Shown: positions 28,273-35,140 of the stretch, piece after piece
Layout: the number at the start of each line of letters is the position of its first letter
Position numbering within the stretch: the stretch's first letter is position 1
Assembly (NCBI GenBank): GCA_947479915.1
Contig: CANKAU010000024.1
Span: forward strand, 1 to 35,140
Direction of reading: 5' to 3'
Length of the DNA stretch: 35,140 nucleotides
Source: Chloroflexota bacterium
Lineage (GTDB): Bacteria; Chloroflexota; Dehalococcoidia; UBA2979
Notes under the pieces: generated by a model
Seen by the model: the letters and a program-made list of their open reading frames with translations, nothing else
What the model was told of the DNA's origin: nothing
The model's database searches: none
Program-made: the position numbers and the translations under genes

Positions 28273-29529
28273 ATGCAACAGGCCAGTTCAGCCGCCTACT
28301 CGGCGCCCCTGGGCGACCTCGCTGCGCTGCGAGGATCGGTGCTGCGCCCGGTGCTGCGCCTGGAGATCCTCGCGCACTTCAGCGGTGCTTTCGATATCGC
28401 AGAGCAGCAGCAGGTGGGGCACGCTGCCCGCGTCGCCTACCTGGCGCACGAGGTGGGCCGCCGACTGGGCTTCGGGCCCGAGGAGCGCCGTCGTCTGCTG
28501 GCGGTTGGTCTGCTGCACGACGCAGGCGTTGCGGTCCGACATGAGGGCGGGCACATGGAGGCCGGCGCGTGGGTCGCTGCGCGCTTCGGCTTCGACGAGG
28601 CCGTGTCCGGCGCGATCCTCGCGACGCACGAGCGCTGGGACGGTCGCGGCCGCCCGGGTGCGCTGGAGGGGCACGGCATCCCGATCGAGGCGCTCCTGGT
28701 CTCCGCCGCCCACTGGGCGTGTGAGTTCGCCGACAGCGCCATGAGCCCGCTCCGGGCACGGGCCCAGCTCCAGAACTCGACGATCCGCGACATCGAGCCG
28801 CTCGCCGGGCCGGAGGTCGCCGCCGCCCTGCGGGACGCGCTGCACGAGGATCAGACCTGGCTCGCGATGTGGAACGACGATCTCCCGCGCCTCGTCGGTC
28901 AGGCGGGCATCGGCGAGGGGAAGCCCTCGCAGCTCCGGCTGCAGCACGCCGCCCACGCGATGGGCGAGGTGATCGATGCGGCAGTCCGCGAGCCCGGGCG
29001 TGCTGCGCACGTGGCCGCGCTCGCGCGGCAGCTGTCGTTCACCCTCGGCCTGCCCGAGGGCTACTGCGAGGCGATCGGGGTGGCGGGGCAACTGCTGGAC
29101 ATCGGCCAACTCGGCGTGCCGCGGCACATCACCGACAAGCCCTCGATCCTGACCGTGGACGAGATGGAGCTGATGCGCAGCCACCCGGTGGTCGGCGCGC
29201 GCCTCGTGCAGGCCGCGCCCGGCATGGGCGAGGTGGCCGCGTGGATCGGTGCTCACCACGAGCGCCCGGATGGCCGGGGCTACCCCGAGCTGCTGACCGA
29301 TGATGAGCTGGCGATCCCGCCGCGCATCCTTGCGGTCGCGGATGCGTACCACGCGCTGCGGGCTTCACGCCCGTACCGCCCGGCCTTCACGGAAGAAGAG
29401 ACGCTGGTGATGATCGAGCTCGGCTCGGGGCGCCAGTTCGACCCCCGCATCGTCGATGCGCTGCCGGAAGCCCTCGAGGCGGTCGCGCTCGCTGAGGCGG
29501 CGCTCGACGGAGCGGACGCCGCGAGCTAG
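28273..29529 (+). CDS. Tandem HD-domain protein, HD-GYP-like
   Basis: A 418-residue cytoplasmic protein made of two HD modules. Module one (about 40-160) keeps His82-Asp83 and T-H-E-R-W-D-G-R-G-R-P with His119, so its GYP reads GRP. Module two (about 230-400) has the HD-GYP ending H328-H329-E330 and G336-Y337-P338, but Leu275 replaces the His of the HD pair before Asp276. HD-GYP enzymes hydrolyse cyclic di-GMP. Each module departs from consensus in a different place, so one may be regulatory. No sensor domain is visible. The start at ATG 28273 is tentative; GTG 28261 and TTG 28240 are in frame. Confidence 0.82.
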   Translation: MQQASSAAYSAPLGDLAALRGSVLRPVLRLEILAHFSGAFDIAEQQQVGHAARVAYLAHEVGRRLGFGPEERRRLLAVGLLHDAGVAVRHEGGHMEAGAWVAARFGFDEAVSGAILATHERWDGRGRPGALEGHGIPIEALLVSAAHWACEFADSAMSPLRARAQLQNSTIRDIEPLAGPEVAAALRDALHEDQTWLAMWNDDLPRLVGQAGIGEGKPSQLRLQHAAHAMGEVIDAAVREPGRAAHVAALARQLSFTLGLPEGYCEAIGVAGQLLDIGQLGVPRHITDKPSILTVDEMELMRSHPVVGARLVQAAPGMGEVAAWIGAHHERPDGRGYPELLTDDELAIPPRILAVADAYHALRASRPYRPAFTEEETLVMIELGSGRQFDPRIVDALPEALEAVALAEAALDGADAAS

Positions 29530-29564
29530 CCGCTCGTCCCGACCGCGAACGTCAGGCCGTGGCG

Positions 29565-29915
29565 CTAGATGCGCTGGAAGCGGTCCACGTTCAGCACGAA
29601 GACGATCGCGCCACCCGCGCGCACCTCGATCGGCTCGGTGGTGAATGCGCTGTCGCCGATGAACGGGAGCGTCTGCACGGGGACGAGCTCCGTGCGCGCC
29701 GGGCAGATCTCGTTCACGAGATCCATCACGCCGTCCACCTGCGACTCCGGGACGCCGCTGAAGATGGTCACGTTGCCTCGACGCAGGAACCCGCCCGAGG
29801 AACCGACCTTGGTCGCGGGGATGCCGTGCTCCACGAGCGCGGCCATCAGGTCGTCGGCGTCCGTGTCGGACACGATCATCATCACCAGCTTGGTGGGTTC
29901 GGCCTGACCGGTCAT
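29565..29915 (-). CDS. darA: Cyclic di-AMP receptor, PstA/DarA family
   Basis: A 116-residue P-II-like protein (formerly DUF970) that binds cyclic di-AMP as a trimer. The family's ligand-binding stretch is visible: A-T-K-V then G-G-F-L-R-R-G-N (about 34-48) and later G-G-A-I-V-F-V-L (about 99-106). The first strand reads K-L-V-M-M-I-V. The effector partner of this family is not known. The ATG has GGAG seven bases upstream and overlaps by four bases the stop of a small membrane protein gene. No c-di-AMP synthase is in the window. Confidence 0.9.
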   Translation of the reverse strand: MTGQAEPTKLVMMIVSDTDADDLMAALVEHGIPATKVGSSGGFLRRGNVTIFSGVPESQVDGVMDLVNEICPARTELVPVQTLPFIGDSAFTTEPIEVRAGGAIVFVLNVDRFQRI

Positions 29916-30052
29916 CGTGACGCTCCTTCTGTGGACGGCCCGTCGGGCGGCGGTGCGGCCGCGACTGCCGGGAGAGGCTCGCGGGCGGCGAGGATGACCG
30001 CGATGGTGACGCCGATGGCAACGCCGATTCCGACTGCAAACAGGCCGCGCAT
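29912..30052 (-). CDS. Small one-helix membrane protein coupled to darA
   Basis: A 46-residue open frame: short start, one strongly hydrophobic helix (about residues 3-23, Gly/Ala/Val/Ile-rich), then an Arg-Glu and a Pro/Ala-rich hydrophilic tail ending T-E-G-A-S-R. Its TGA overlaps the darA ATG (ATGA), the usual sign of translational coupling. I prefer the ATG at 30052, which follows GAGGGGA at a workable distance; an in-frame ATG at 30073 would give 53 residues but lacks a ribosome site. An extended -10 promoter lies upstream. I recognise no family. It may tether or signal to DarA at the membrane, which is speculation. Confidence 0.6.
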   Translation of the reverse strand: MRGLFAVGIGVAIGVTIAVILAAREPLPAVAAAPPPDGPSTEGASR

Positions 30053-30110
30053 CGGAGTCCCCTCGACGGTCATCTGGTGGCGGCGATCGTCGCCTGCTGC
30101 CGTTGCGAGG

Positions 30111-30119
30111 ATGTTATCA
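30111..30119 (-). promoter_or_regulatory. Extended -10 promoter of the small protein-darA operon
   Basis: TG-A-TAACAT on the minus strand; predicted transcription start near 30104, giving a leader of about 50 bases to the ATG at 30052. Confidence 0.45.
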
Positions 30120-30176
30120 GGGCGAGGGGGCCGCCCGCTCGACGGCGAGGGGATTCTTGAGGGCGTCCAGAGCCGA

Positions 30177-30185
30177 TGCTACGCT
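30177..30185 (+). promoter_or_regulatory. Extended -10 promoter of glyQS
   Basis: TG-C-TACGCT; predicted start near 30192, 26 bases before the glyQS ATG. It is divergent from the darA-side promoter about 60 bases away. No T-box leader is possible in so short a space. Confidence 0.45.
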
Positions 30186-30217
30186 CGCCGTTCCAACACA
30201 CTCGCAGCGCACCGGAG

Positions 30218-31600
30218 ATGACGTTGACGGACAGTGACGGCCCCGCGTCTGAGATGAAGGCCGACCTCGAGACGATCACGTCGCTCGCCAAGCGTCGAGG
30301 CTTCGTGTTCCCGTCTGCGGAGATCTACGGCGGCTTCGCGGCGGCGTACGACTACGGCCCCCTCGGGGTGGAGATGAAGCGCCAGATCCGCGAGCGCTGG
30401 TGGCGCTCGATGGTCCAGGAGCGCGATGACGTCGTCGGCATCGAGGCCGCGATCATCACGAACCCGCAGGTGTGGGTCGCCTCCGGCCACGTCGCCGAGT
30501 TCACCGATCCGCTGGTCGAGTGCCTCGAGTGCCAGTCCCGGCTGCGCGCCGACCACGTCGAGAACAACACCTGCCCCAACTGCGGCGCGGTGGGCAAGTT
30601 CAGCGAGCCCCGACGGTTCAACATGATGCTCAGCACGATTGTCGGCCCCGTCGCGGACGAGTCCGCGCGGGCGTTCATGCGGCCGGAGACGGCGCAGGGC
30701 ATGTTCGTGAACTTCGACAACGTGCAGACGACGATGCGGAAGCGCCTGCCGTTCGGCATCGCGCAGGTCGGCAAGTCGTTCCGCAACGAGATCACGGTGA
30801 AGCAGTTCATCTTCCGCACGCGCGAGTTCGAGCAGATGGAGATGGAGTACTTCTGCCATCCCGACAGCTCGCTGGACGTGCACACGTACTGGAAGAAGGA
30901 GCGCCTGCGCTGGTACTACAGCCTCGGCGTCCGCCCCCAGCACCTCCGCCTGCGTGACCACACCGCCGAGGAGCTCTCGCACTATTCGAAGGCGACGAGC
31001 GACGTCGAGGTGCACTACCCGTGGGGCTGGTCGGAGGTCGAGGGCATCGCGCACCGCGGCGCGTACGACCTGACGCAGCACTCCAACCACTCCGGCAAGA
31101 AGCTCACGTACTTCGACCCGGACACGAACGAGCACATCGTCCCGCACGTCGTCGAGCCGGCGGCGGGCGTCGACCGCATCATGCTGATGCTGCTGCTCGA
31201 GGCCTACGACGAGGAGCAGCTGGAGGGCGGCGACTCGCGCGTGGTGCTGCGCCTCGCGCCGGGCGTGGCGCCGGTGCAGGTGGCGATCCTGCCGCTGTCC
31301 CGCAAGGACACGCTGGACCCGACCGCCCGCAAGGTGTGGGACATCCTGCGGCCGTTCTTCCGCACGCAGTACGACGACGCTCAGAGCATTGGCCGGCGCT
31401 ACCGGCGGCAGGACGAGATCGGCACGCCGCTGTGCGTGACGGTGGACTTCGACACGCTGACGGACGAGGCCGTGACGATCCGCGAGCGTGACTCCATGCA
31501 GCAGACGCGCGTGCCGATCACCGGGCTGGTGATGGCGCTGCAGGAGCGCCTGCTGGCGCTGGAGCCGCACGTGCCGTCCATCGACGAGATGGTCCTCTAG
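30218..31600 (+). CDS. glyQS: Glycyl-tRNA synthetase (dimeric class II type)
   Basis: A 460-residue class IIa synthetase of the alpha2 type, charging tRNA-Gly. Motif 1 region Y-G-P-L-G-V-E-M-K-R, zinc-type C-L-E-C and C-P-N-C-G knuckles (about 103-128), motif 2 F-R-N-E-I (about 188), and motif 3 G-V-D-R are all seen; an anticodon-binding domain fills about 360-460. The start is debatable: GGAG abuts the ATG at 30218, while the TTG at 30224 has that GGAG at six bases. The stop overlaps the next gene by one base. Confidence 0.95.
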   Translation: MTLTDSDGPASEMKADLETITSLAKRRGFVFPSAEIYGGFAAAYDYGPLGVEMKRQIRERWWRSMVQERDDVVGIEAAIITNPQVWVASGHVAEFTDPLVECLECQSRLRADHVENNTCPNCGAVGKFSEPRRFNMMLSTIVGPVADESARAFMRPETAQGMFVNFDNVQTTMRKRLPFGIAQVGKSFRNEITVKQFIFRTREFEQMEMEYFCHPDSSLDVHTYWKKERLRWYYSLGVRPQHLRLRDHTAEELSHYSKATSDVEVHYPWGWSEVEGIAHRGAYDLTQHSNHSGKKLTYFDPDTNEHIVPHVVEPAAGVDRIMLMLLLEAYDEEQLEGGDSRVVLRLAPGVAPVQVAILPLSRKDTLDPTARKVWDILRPFFRTQYDDAQSIGRRYRRQDEIGTPLCVTVDFDTLTDEAVTIRERDSMQQTRVPITGLVMALQERLLALEPHVPSIDEMVL

Positions 31601-32406
31601 TGGCCGCCGCAGCAGGCGGTGCGCCCAAGCCGCGTCGCCGCCTGCTGCACACGTCCGATGTGCACCTGGGCGGCTACGACACCGGCCCGGAGTACAAGCG
31701 CGACGAGGTGGAGGCGACCTTCCGCTCCGTGATCGACCTCGGTCGCGAGGTGGGCGTGGACGCGCTGCTGATCGCGGGCGACTTCTTCGACAATGCGCGG
31801 GTGCGGCCGGAGACGCTGGAGTTCGCGGCGACGGAGATCGCCCGGCTCGACCGGCCGGTGGTCATTGGCCCCGGCAACCACGACCACGTCGGTCCCGGCT
31901 CGGTGTACGACCGCTACCCGTTCCACGAGGTGGCGAACCTGCAGATGATCCGCAACCCCGAGGGCGAGACGCTCGCCCTCGACGGGCTCGGGATCGAGGT
32001 GTGGGGCCGGCCGCACACGGAACGCGTCCTCGACTTCAAGCCGTTCCTGTCGCCGCCACCTCGAGGCAGCGCGCCCTGGCAGATCGGCATCGGGCACGGG
32101 CACTACATCCACCCGCAGGCCGTCCGAGAGCACAGCTTCCACATCCGCGAGGAGCACCTGGCGTCCACCGAGCGCGACTACGTGGCGCTGGGGCACTGGG
32201 AGCAGATGACGCGGGTGGCGGCGGGCGACCGGGTGGTGGCGGCGTACAGCGGCTGCCCGGAGGGGCTGGCGCACCGCAAGGGCGGCTGGGCGCTCATCGT
32301 CGACCTGATGGAGGACGGCGCGGTGGTGCTGACGGCGCATCCCCTCGGCGGCGAGGCGGGACTGTCGCACGACGAGATCCCGCTGCTCCTCGGCGCGACC
32401 GACTAG
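31600..32406 (+). CDS. SbcD/Mre11-like calcineurin-fold metallophosphoesterase
   Basis: A 268-residue metallophosphoesterase with the full two-metal signature: T-S-D-V-H-L-G (about 18-24), I-A-G-D-F-F-D (about 58-64), G-N-H-D (about 91-94), G-H-G-H (about 165-168) and A-L-G-H-W (about 196-200). The arrangement resembles SbcD/YhaO-type DNA exonuclease subunits, but the C-terminal capping domain is short and no SbcC/AAA partner is adjacent, so the substrate is open. Its GTG start shares one base with the glyQS stop (TAGTG), implying re-initiation from glyQS. Confidence 0.85.
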   Translation: MAAAAGGAPKPRRRLLHTSDVHLGGYDTGPEYKRDEVEATFRSVIDLGREVGVDALLIAGDFFDNARVRPETLEFAATEIARLDRPVVIGPGNHDHVGPGSVYDRYPFHEVANLQMIRNPEGETLALDGLGIEVWGRPHTERVLDFKPFLSPPPRGSAPWQIGIGHGHYIHPQAVREHSFHIREEHLASTERDYVALGHWEQMTRVAAGDRVVAAYSGCPEGLAHRKGGWALIVDLMEDGAVVLTAHPLGGEAGLSHDEIPLLLGATD

Positions 32407-32450
32407 CGGCGTCGCCGCCCTCGGACCATCAATGCCCGTTGCGGCAGACC

Positions 32451-32491
32451 CTCACCCCCCGCCCTCTCCCACTGCGTGGGCGAGGGAGCCG
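32451..32491. repeat. Possible dispersed palindromic repeat (REP-like)
   Basis: Pyrimidine-rich CTCACCCCCC followed by a hairpin: CCCTC and CCCAC (32462-32472) with GTGGG and GAGGG (32476-32486), one mismatch, loop TGC. The CTCACCCCC-plus-CCCTCTCCC wording recurs in short dispersed repeats of many GC-rich genomes. Only one copy is in the window, so repeat status is inferred. Confidence 0.35.
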
Positions 32492-32525
32492 GAATAAGGC
32501 GGCGCTGCCGCGACACAACACAAGC

Positions 32526-32555
32526 AGAAGGGCCGCCCCTAGGGGCGGCCCTTCT
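32526..32555. terminator. Bidirectional terminator, perfect 30-bp palindrome
   Basis: Bases 32526-32555 form a perfect palindrome (stem up to about 13 bp, minimal loop CTAG). It lies between the convergent phosphoesterase and ferredoxin genes. The flanks are short T-rich stretches: TTCTCG to the right on the plus strand, TTCTGCTTGTG on the minus strand. Confidence 0.8.
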
Positions 32556-32594
32556 CGTGCTCGATGCTCGTGAGAGCGGGGAGCAGCGTGCTGA

Positions 32595-32870
<276 letters not shown>

Positions 32871-32927
32871 TCCCGGTTCCCTTCGCACTCACGCCGCGTG
32901 CGTTCGCGGCGAATCTCGGCTGCGCCG

Positions 32928-32957
32928 AATATAGGGGCGCGCTGCGACTTGGCACAA
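32928..32957 (-). promoter_or_regulatory. Promoter of the ferredoxin gene
   Basis: On the minus strand: TTGTGC (32957-32952), 18-base spacer, TATATT (32933-32928; 5 of 6). Leader of about 50 bases. Confidence 0.55.
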
Positions 32958-33033
32958 GCGGCCTAGCAGATCATCGGCGGACTAACTTCGCGATTCAGCC
33001 CCGACTGCCGTTCGAGGCGTCCCGGGCCGCCCA

Positions 33034-33546
33034 TCAGCGCCCGCGGCCGCCCCGCAGCGCGCCCGTGATCCGCTGCCACCACGAGGTGCGCTCGGCCTGC
33101 CGGGTGGCCTCCGCCTCCGCCGCGGCCGCCTCGATCGCCGCGCGGGCGTCCGCGATCGCGCCGGCCATGCGGTTGCGCAGCATCACGGGGTGCTGGACGA
33201 GGTCCATGGCGAGGCCGGGGTCGTCCTTCGTGTCGGGGTAGAGCCAGTGCAGCGTGTCCGCGAAGCGCGGCACGGCGGATCGGCCCCCGGCGATGGCGTA
33301 CTGCTTGAGCTCGTTCGTGACGCCGAGGAGCGCCTCCGCGATGCGCGTGAGCTGGTACGGGGAGACCTCGATCTCCACGACGGCCTGCCCGAGGCGCGGG
33401 AGCAGCTCGTCGTGGACGGACTGCAGGCCCAGGTCGTGCCGCTGGAACGTGGTCGGGTCGAGTTCCGACCCCGGCCTCCCGAGGTGGTACACGGTGGCGA
33501 GGTAGACGACGTTGGCGTCCTCGGAGCGGAGTTGGAGCAGGGTCAT
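33034..33546 (-). CDS. Unrecognised 170-residue protein
   Basis: No family recognised. The protein is soluble, with no signal peptide or membrane helix. Residues 1-115 mix strands and helices (start M-T-L-L-Q-L-R-S-E-D-A-N-V-V-Y-L); a Pro-Tyr-rich W-L-Y-P-D-T-K-D-D-P lies near 101-110. Residues about 125-153 form an Ala/Glu/Arg coiled helix, and the end is W-W-Q-R-I-T-G-A-L-R-G-G-R-G-R, a basic amphipathic tip that could touch a membrane or nucleic acid. Codon use is like neighbouring core genes. There is no Shine-Dalgarno, but TACACT lies exactly six bases before the ATG. Confidence 0.75.
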   Translation of the reverse strand: MTLLQLRSEDANVVYLATVYHLGRPGSELDPTTFQRHDLGLQSVHDELLPRLGQAVVEIEVSPYQLTRIAEALLGVTNELKQYAIAGGRSAVPRFADTLHWLYPDTKDDPGLAMDLVQHPVMLRNRMAGAIADARAAIEAAAAEAEATRQAERTSWWQRITGALRGGRGR

Positions 33547-33552
33547 GGGGTC

Positions 33553-33558
33553 AGTGTA
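33553..33558 (-). promoter_or_regulatory. -10 box of the gene at 33034-33546, leaderless arrangement
   Basis: TACACT (4 of 6) on the minus strand, exactly six bases before the ATG. Confidence 0.48.
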
Positions 33559-33586
33559 GGGGGACGCTAGGCGCGAGAGTACGCTG

Positions 33587-34486
33587 CTAGTTAATCAATC
33601 CCTCGAAGAGAGTTCCGAGGGCACTCAGGCCTGACTGTGCACCATCTACGAACTGATGAGTGACGGGGCCGCCATTGGCGATCGTTACTACACTCGCGAG
33701 TGCTCCGAGCGCGCCATAGACGTGTTGAAGCCCACTCGTCCTGCCGGCTCGGGCAGCCTCAAGTGAGTCTGCCGTTACCGTTACGAGCGATGCGAGCGCA
33801 TGGACATTCGGGACGACGACATTATCGATGATCTCGACCTGAGCATCGTCGAGTGTGCCCGAGTCGATCAGGCGGTCGAGTGCGGCATTGATCGCTTTCA
33901 GGAGCTCGAGCGCCGCAGTTCGCGGTTCGCCATGCGGGACAACCTGTAACCGCATGCTCACGCCCGTCTCGGCGTCCAGCCGATGGAACGAGCGGTTGTC
34001 CGTGAACGAACTGACGGCATTTCGTCGCACGCCCACGTCTGCGTCGCCGGACGCCTTCATCAGGGCTGCCCTGATGTCGGGTAGGTCGGCACCGTTCCCC
34101 AGAGACTGAGCGCAGGTGCCCCGCACTCGCGGTGTCGGGTCGTCCAGCATTCGGGTTATGAGTGCCGTTCGGGCCTCGATTGCGTTCGTTGAGCCGGCGA
34201 GTGCGGCTGCCGACGCATCTCGGACGTCCGGATCACGGGAACCGAGAAGTAACTCCACGATTTGCTGTACCCATGCTCGAGAGTGGGACACGTAGGAAGA
34301 CATCGCGCGGATGATGCCAACCTTCACCCGGGGACTCTGATCCTGAAGGACGAGCATTACCTGTTCGCGGCTACTTTCGTACCGAGACAGCATGTCGTTC
34401 AGGCCGTTCTGAGCACGCTGGACCACATCCTGATCGGTGTCGTCGAAGAGCGAGATCAACAGCAGCACGTCGGCGTCGATACTCAT
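33587..34486 (-). CDS. HEAT-repeat-like protein coupled to uvrA
   Basis: A 299-residue helical protein. Residues about 1-165 read as HEAT/Armadillo-type repeats: repeated L-x-D-x-x-P-x-V-R/K patterns at [21 protein letters not shown] and D-A-D-V-G-V-R-R. Residues about 185-299 are a different helical region ending F-E-G-L-I-N. No catalytic motif is visible, so a scaffold or regulatory role is likely. The ATG overlaps the uvrA stop (ATGA). Base composition is visibly less GC-rich than both neighbours, with AT-ending codons such as ATT, GTT and AAT. A longer open frame to 34744 runs inside uvrA and is not the start. Confidence 0.75.
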   Translation of the reverse strand: MSIDADVLLLISLFDDTDQDVVQRAQNGLNDMLSRYESSREQVMLVLQDQSPRVKVGIIRAMSSYVSHSRAWVQQIVELLLGSRDPDVRDASAAALAGSTNAIEARTALITRMLDDPTPRVRGTCAQSLGNGADLPDIRAALMKASGDADVGVRRNAVSSFTDNRSFHRLDAETGVSMRLQVVPHGEPRTAALELLKAINAALDRLIDSGTLDDAQVEIIDNVVVPNVHALASLVTVTADSLEAARAGRTSGLQHVYGALGALASVVTIANGGPVTHQFVDGAQSGLSALGTLFEGLIN

Positions 34487-35140
34487 CTCGCCCCCACCTT
34501 CGCCTTCGCTGACCGCGGAGCCTTCGAGGTGGGCGCGGGCGCTGGCGCTGCTGCCTTCGGCTTCGCAGCACGCTTCGGCTTGGGTTGGCCGACGATCGGG
34601 TCGTGCTTCGCGAGGATGTCGATGAGGTAGCGGCCCGTCACGGACTCCTCGGCCAGCGCGACCTCCTCGGGGGTGCCGGTGGCGAGGATGCGGCCGCCCT
34701 TCGCGCCGCCGGCGGGGCCGAGGTCGATGAGGTGGTCGGCGCACTTGATGACATCGAGATTGTGCTCGATCACGATCACCGTGTTGCCGCCGTCCACCAG
34801 CTTCTGCAGCACCTCCAGCAGCGCCTCCACGTCCGAGAACGCGAGGCCCGTGGTCGGCTCGTCCAGGATGTACGCCGTGCGGCCGGTCGCGCGCCTCGAC
34901 AGCTCGGTGGCGAGCTTGATGCGCTGCGCCTCGCCGCCGGACAGTGTGGTGGCGGGCTGGCCGAGGCGGATGTAGCCGAGGCCGACGTTGGCGAGCGTCT
35001 CCAGCTTGCGTCGCGGCGCGGGGAAGGCGTCGAAGAACTCCAGCGCCTCCTGCACCGTCATGTTCAGCACCTCGGCGATGGTCTTGCCGCGGAACAGGAT
35101 CTCCAGCGCCTCGCGGTTGTAGCGGTCGCCCTTGCAGACC
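34483..35140 (-). CDS. uvrA: Excinuclease ABC subunit A, C-terminal part
   Basis: The last ~218 residues of UvrA, the damage-sensing ATPase of nucleotide excision repair; the rest lies beyond the window's right edge. Visible are the second ABC signature [12 protein letters not shown], Walker [11 protein letters not shown] and the E-H-N-L-D-V-I motif. The family's T-G-L-H-F is T-G-L-A-F here. After the conserved end (about R-Y-L-I-D) comes a Lys/Ala/Pro-rich basic tail of about 40 residues, which may add DNA contact. The stop codon overlaps the start of the HEAT-repeat gene. Confidence 0.96.
   Translation of the reverse strand, partial: VCKGDRYNREALEILFRGKTIAEVLNMTVQEALEFFDAFPAPRRKLETLANVGLGYIRLGQPATTLSGGEAQRIKLATELSRRATGRTAYILDEPTTGLAFSDVEALLEVLQKLVDGGNTVIVIEHNLDVIKCADHLIDLGPAGGAKGGRILATGTPEEVALAEESVTGRYLIDILAKHDPIVGQPKPKRAAKPKAAAPAPAPTSKAPRSAKAKVGAR

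Overview
This is a GC-rich, gene-dense bacterial chromosome segment made almost entirely of housekeeping genes. I see no insertion sequence, prophage, integrase or CRISPR array. Gene content and order (S1, clpC, mreBCD-mrdA-rodA, hisHAF, rplU-rpmA-rpmE next to a DUF1385 gene, ftsH, rnhB-yraN) and the protein wording suggest an uncultured or little-studied Chloroflexota-like lineage, perhaps near Dehalococcoidia. A complete cell-elongation operon means it is not a wall-less Dehalococcoides type. The taxonomy is an inference from memory, not from a search.

Layout. 1-930: the 3' end of 23S rRNA, an initiator tRNA, a strong terminator, then 5S rRNA set about 640 bases downstream with its own candidate promoter and terminator. 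1030-6554 (+): ribosomal protein S1, ClpC and NudC. 6559-12260 (-): rod-shape operon mreB-mreC-mreD-mrdA-rodA, the last four genes joined by 4-base overlaps. 12335-15640 (-): a ferritin-like/VIT1 fusion with a palindrome at its promoter, then NAD-dependent DNA ligase. 15750-17990 (+): hisH-hisA-hisF, facing a divergent hisI-like gene on the other strand. 18640-19623 (+): a cupredoxin lipoprotein and a four-helix membrane protein. 19667-21630 (-): L21, L27, L31 and a DUF1385 membrane protein. 21740-25784: DedA protein, FtsH (-), RNase HII and YraN. 25841-29529 (+): two FmdB zinc ribbons, an APC-type permease and a tandem HD-domain protein. 29565-30120 (-): a c-di-AMP receptor (DarA/PstA type) preceded by a tiny, previously uncalled one-helix membrane protein. 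30177-32406 (+): glycyl-tRNA synthetase and an SbcD-like phosphoesterase. 32526-35140 (-): a 7Fe-type ferredoxin, an unrecognised 170-residue protein, a HEAT-repeat protein and the C-terminal part of UvrA.

How it works together: most genes serve translation, protein quality control (ClpC, FtsH), wall elongation, histidine synthesis and DNA repair (LigA, RNase HII, UvrA). Two themes cut across the genes. Many promoters are extended -10 elements (TGn then TAnnnT). At least five genes have a -10-like hexamer exactly six bases before the start codon and no Shine-Dalgarno sequence, as expected for leaderless mRNAs. The most unusual genes are the small protein coupled to darA, the lower-GC HEAT-repeat gene coupled to uvrA, the divergent hisI, the cupredoxin with a Gln axial ligand, and the tandem HD protein.
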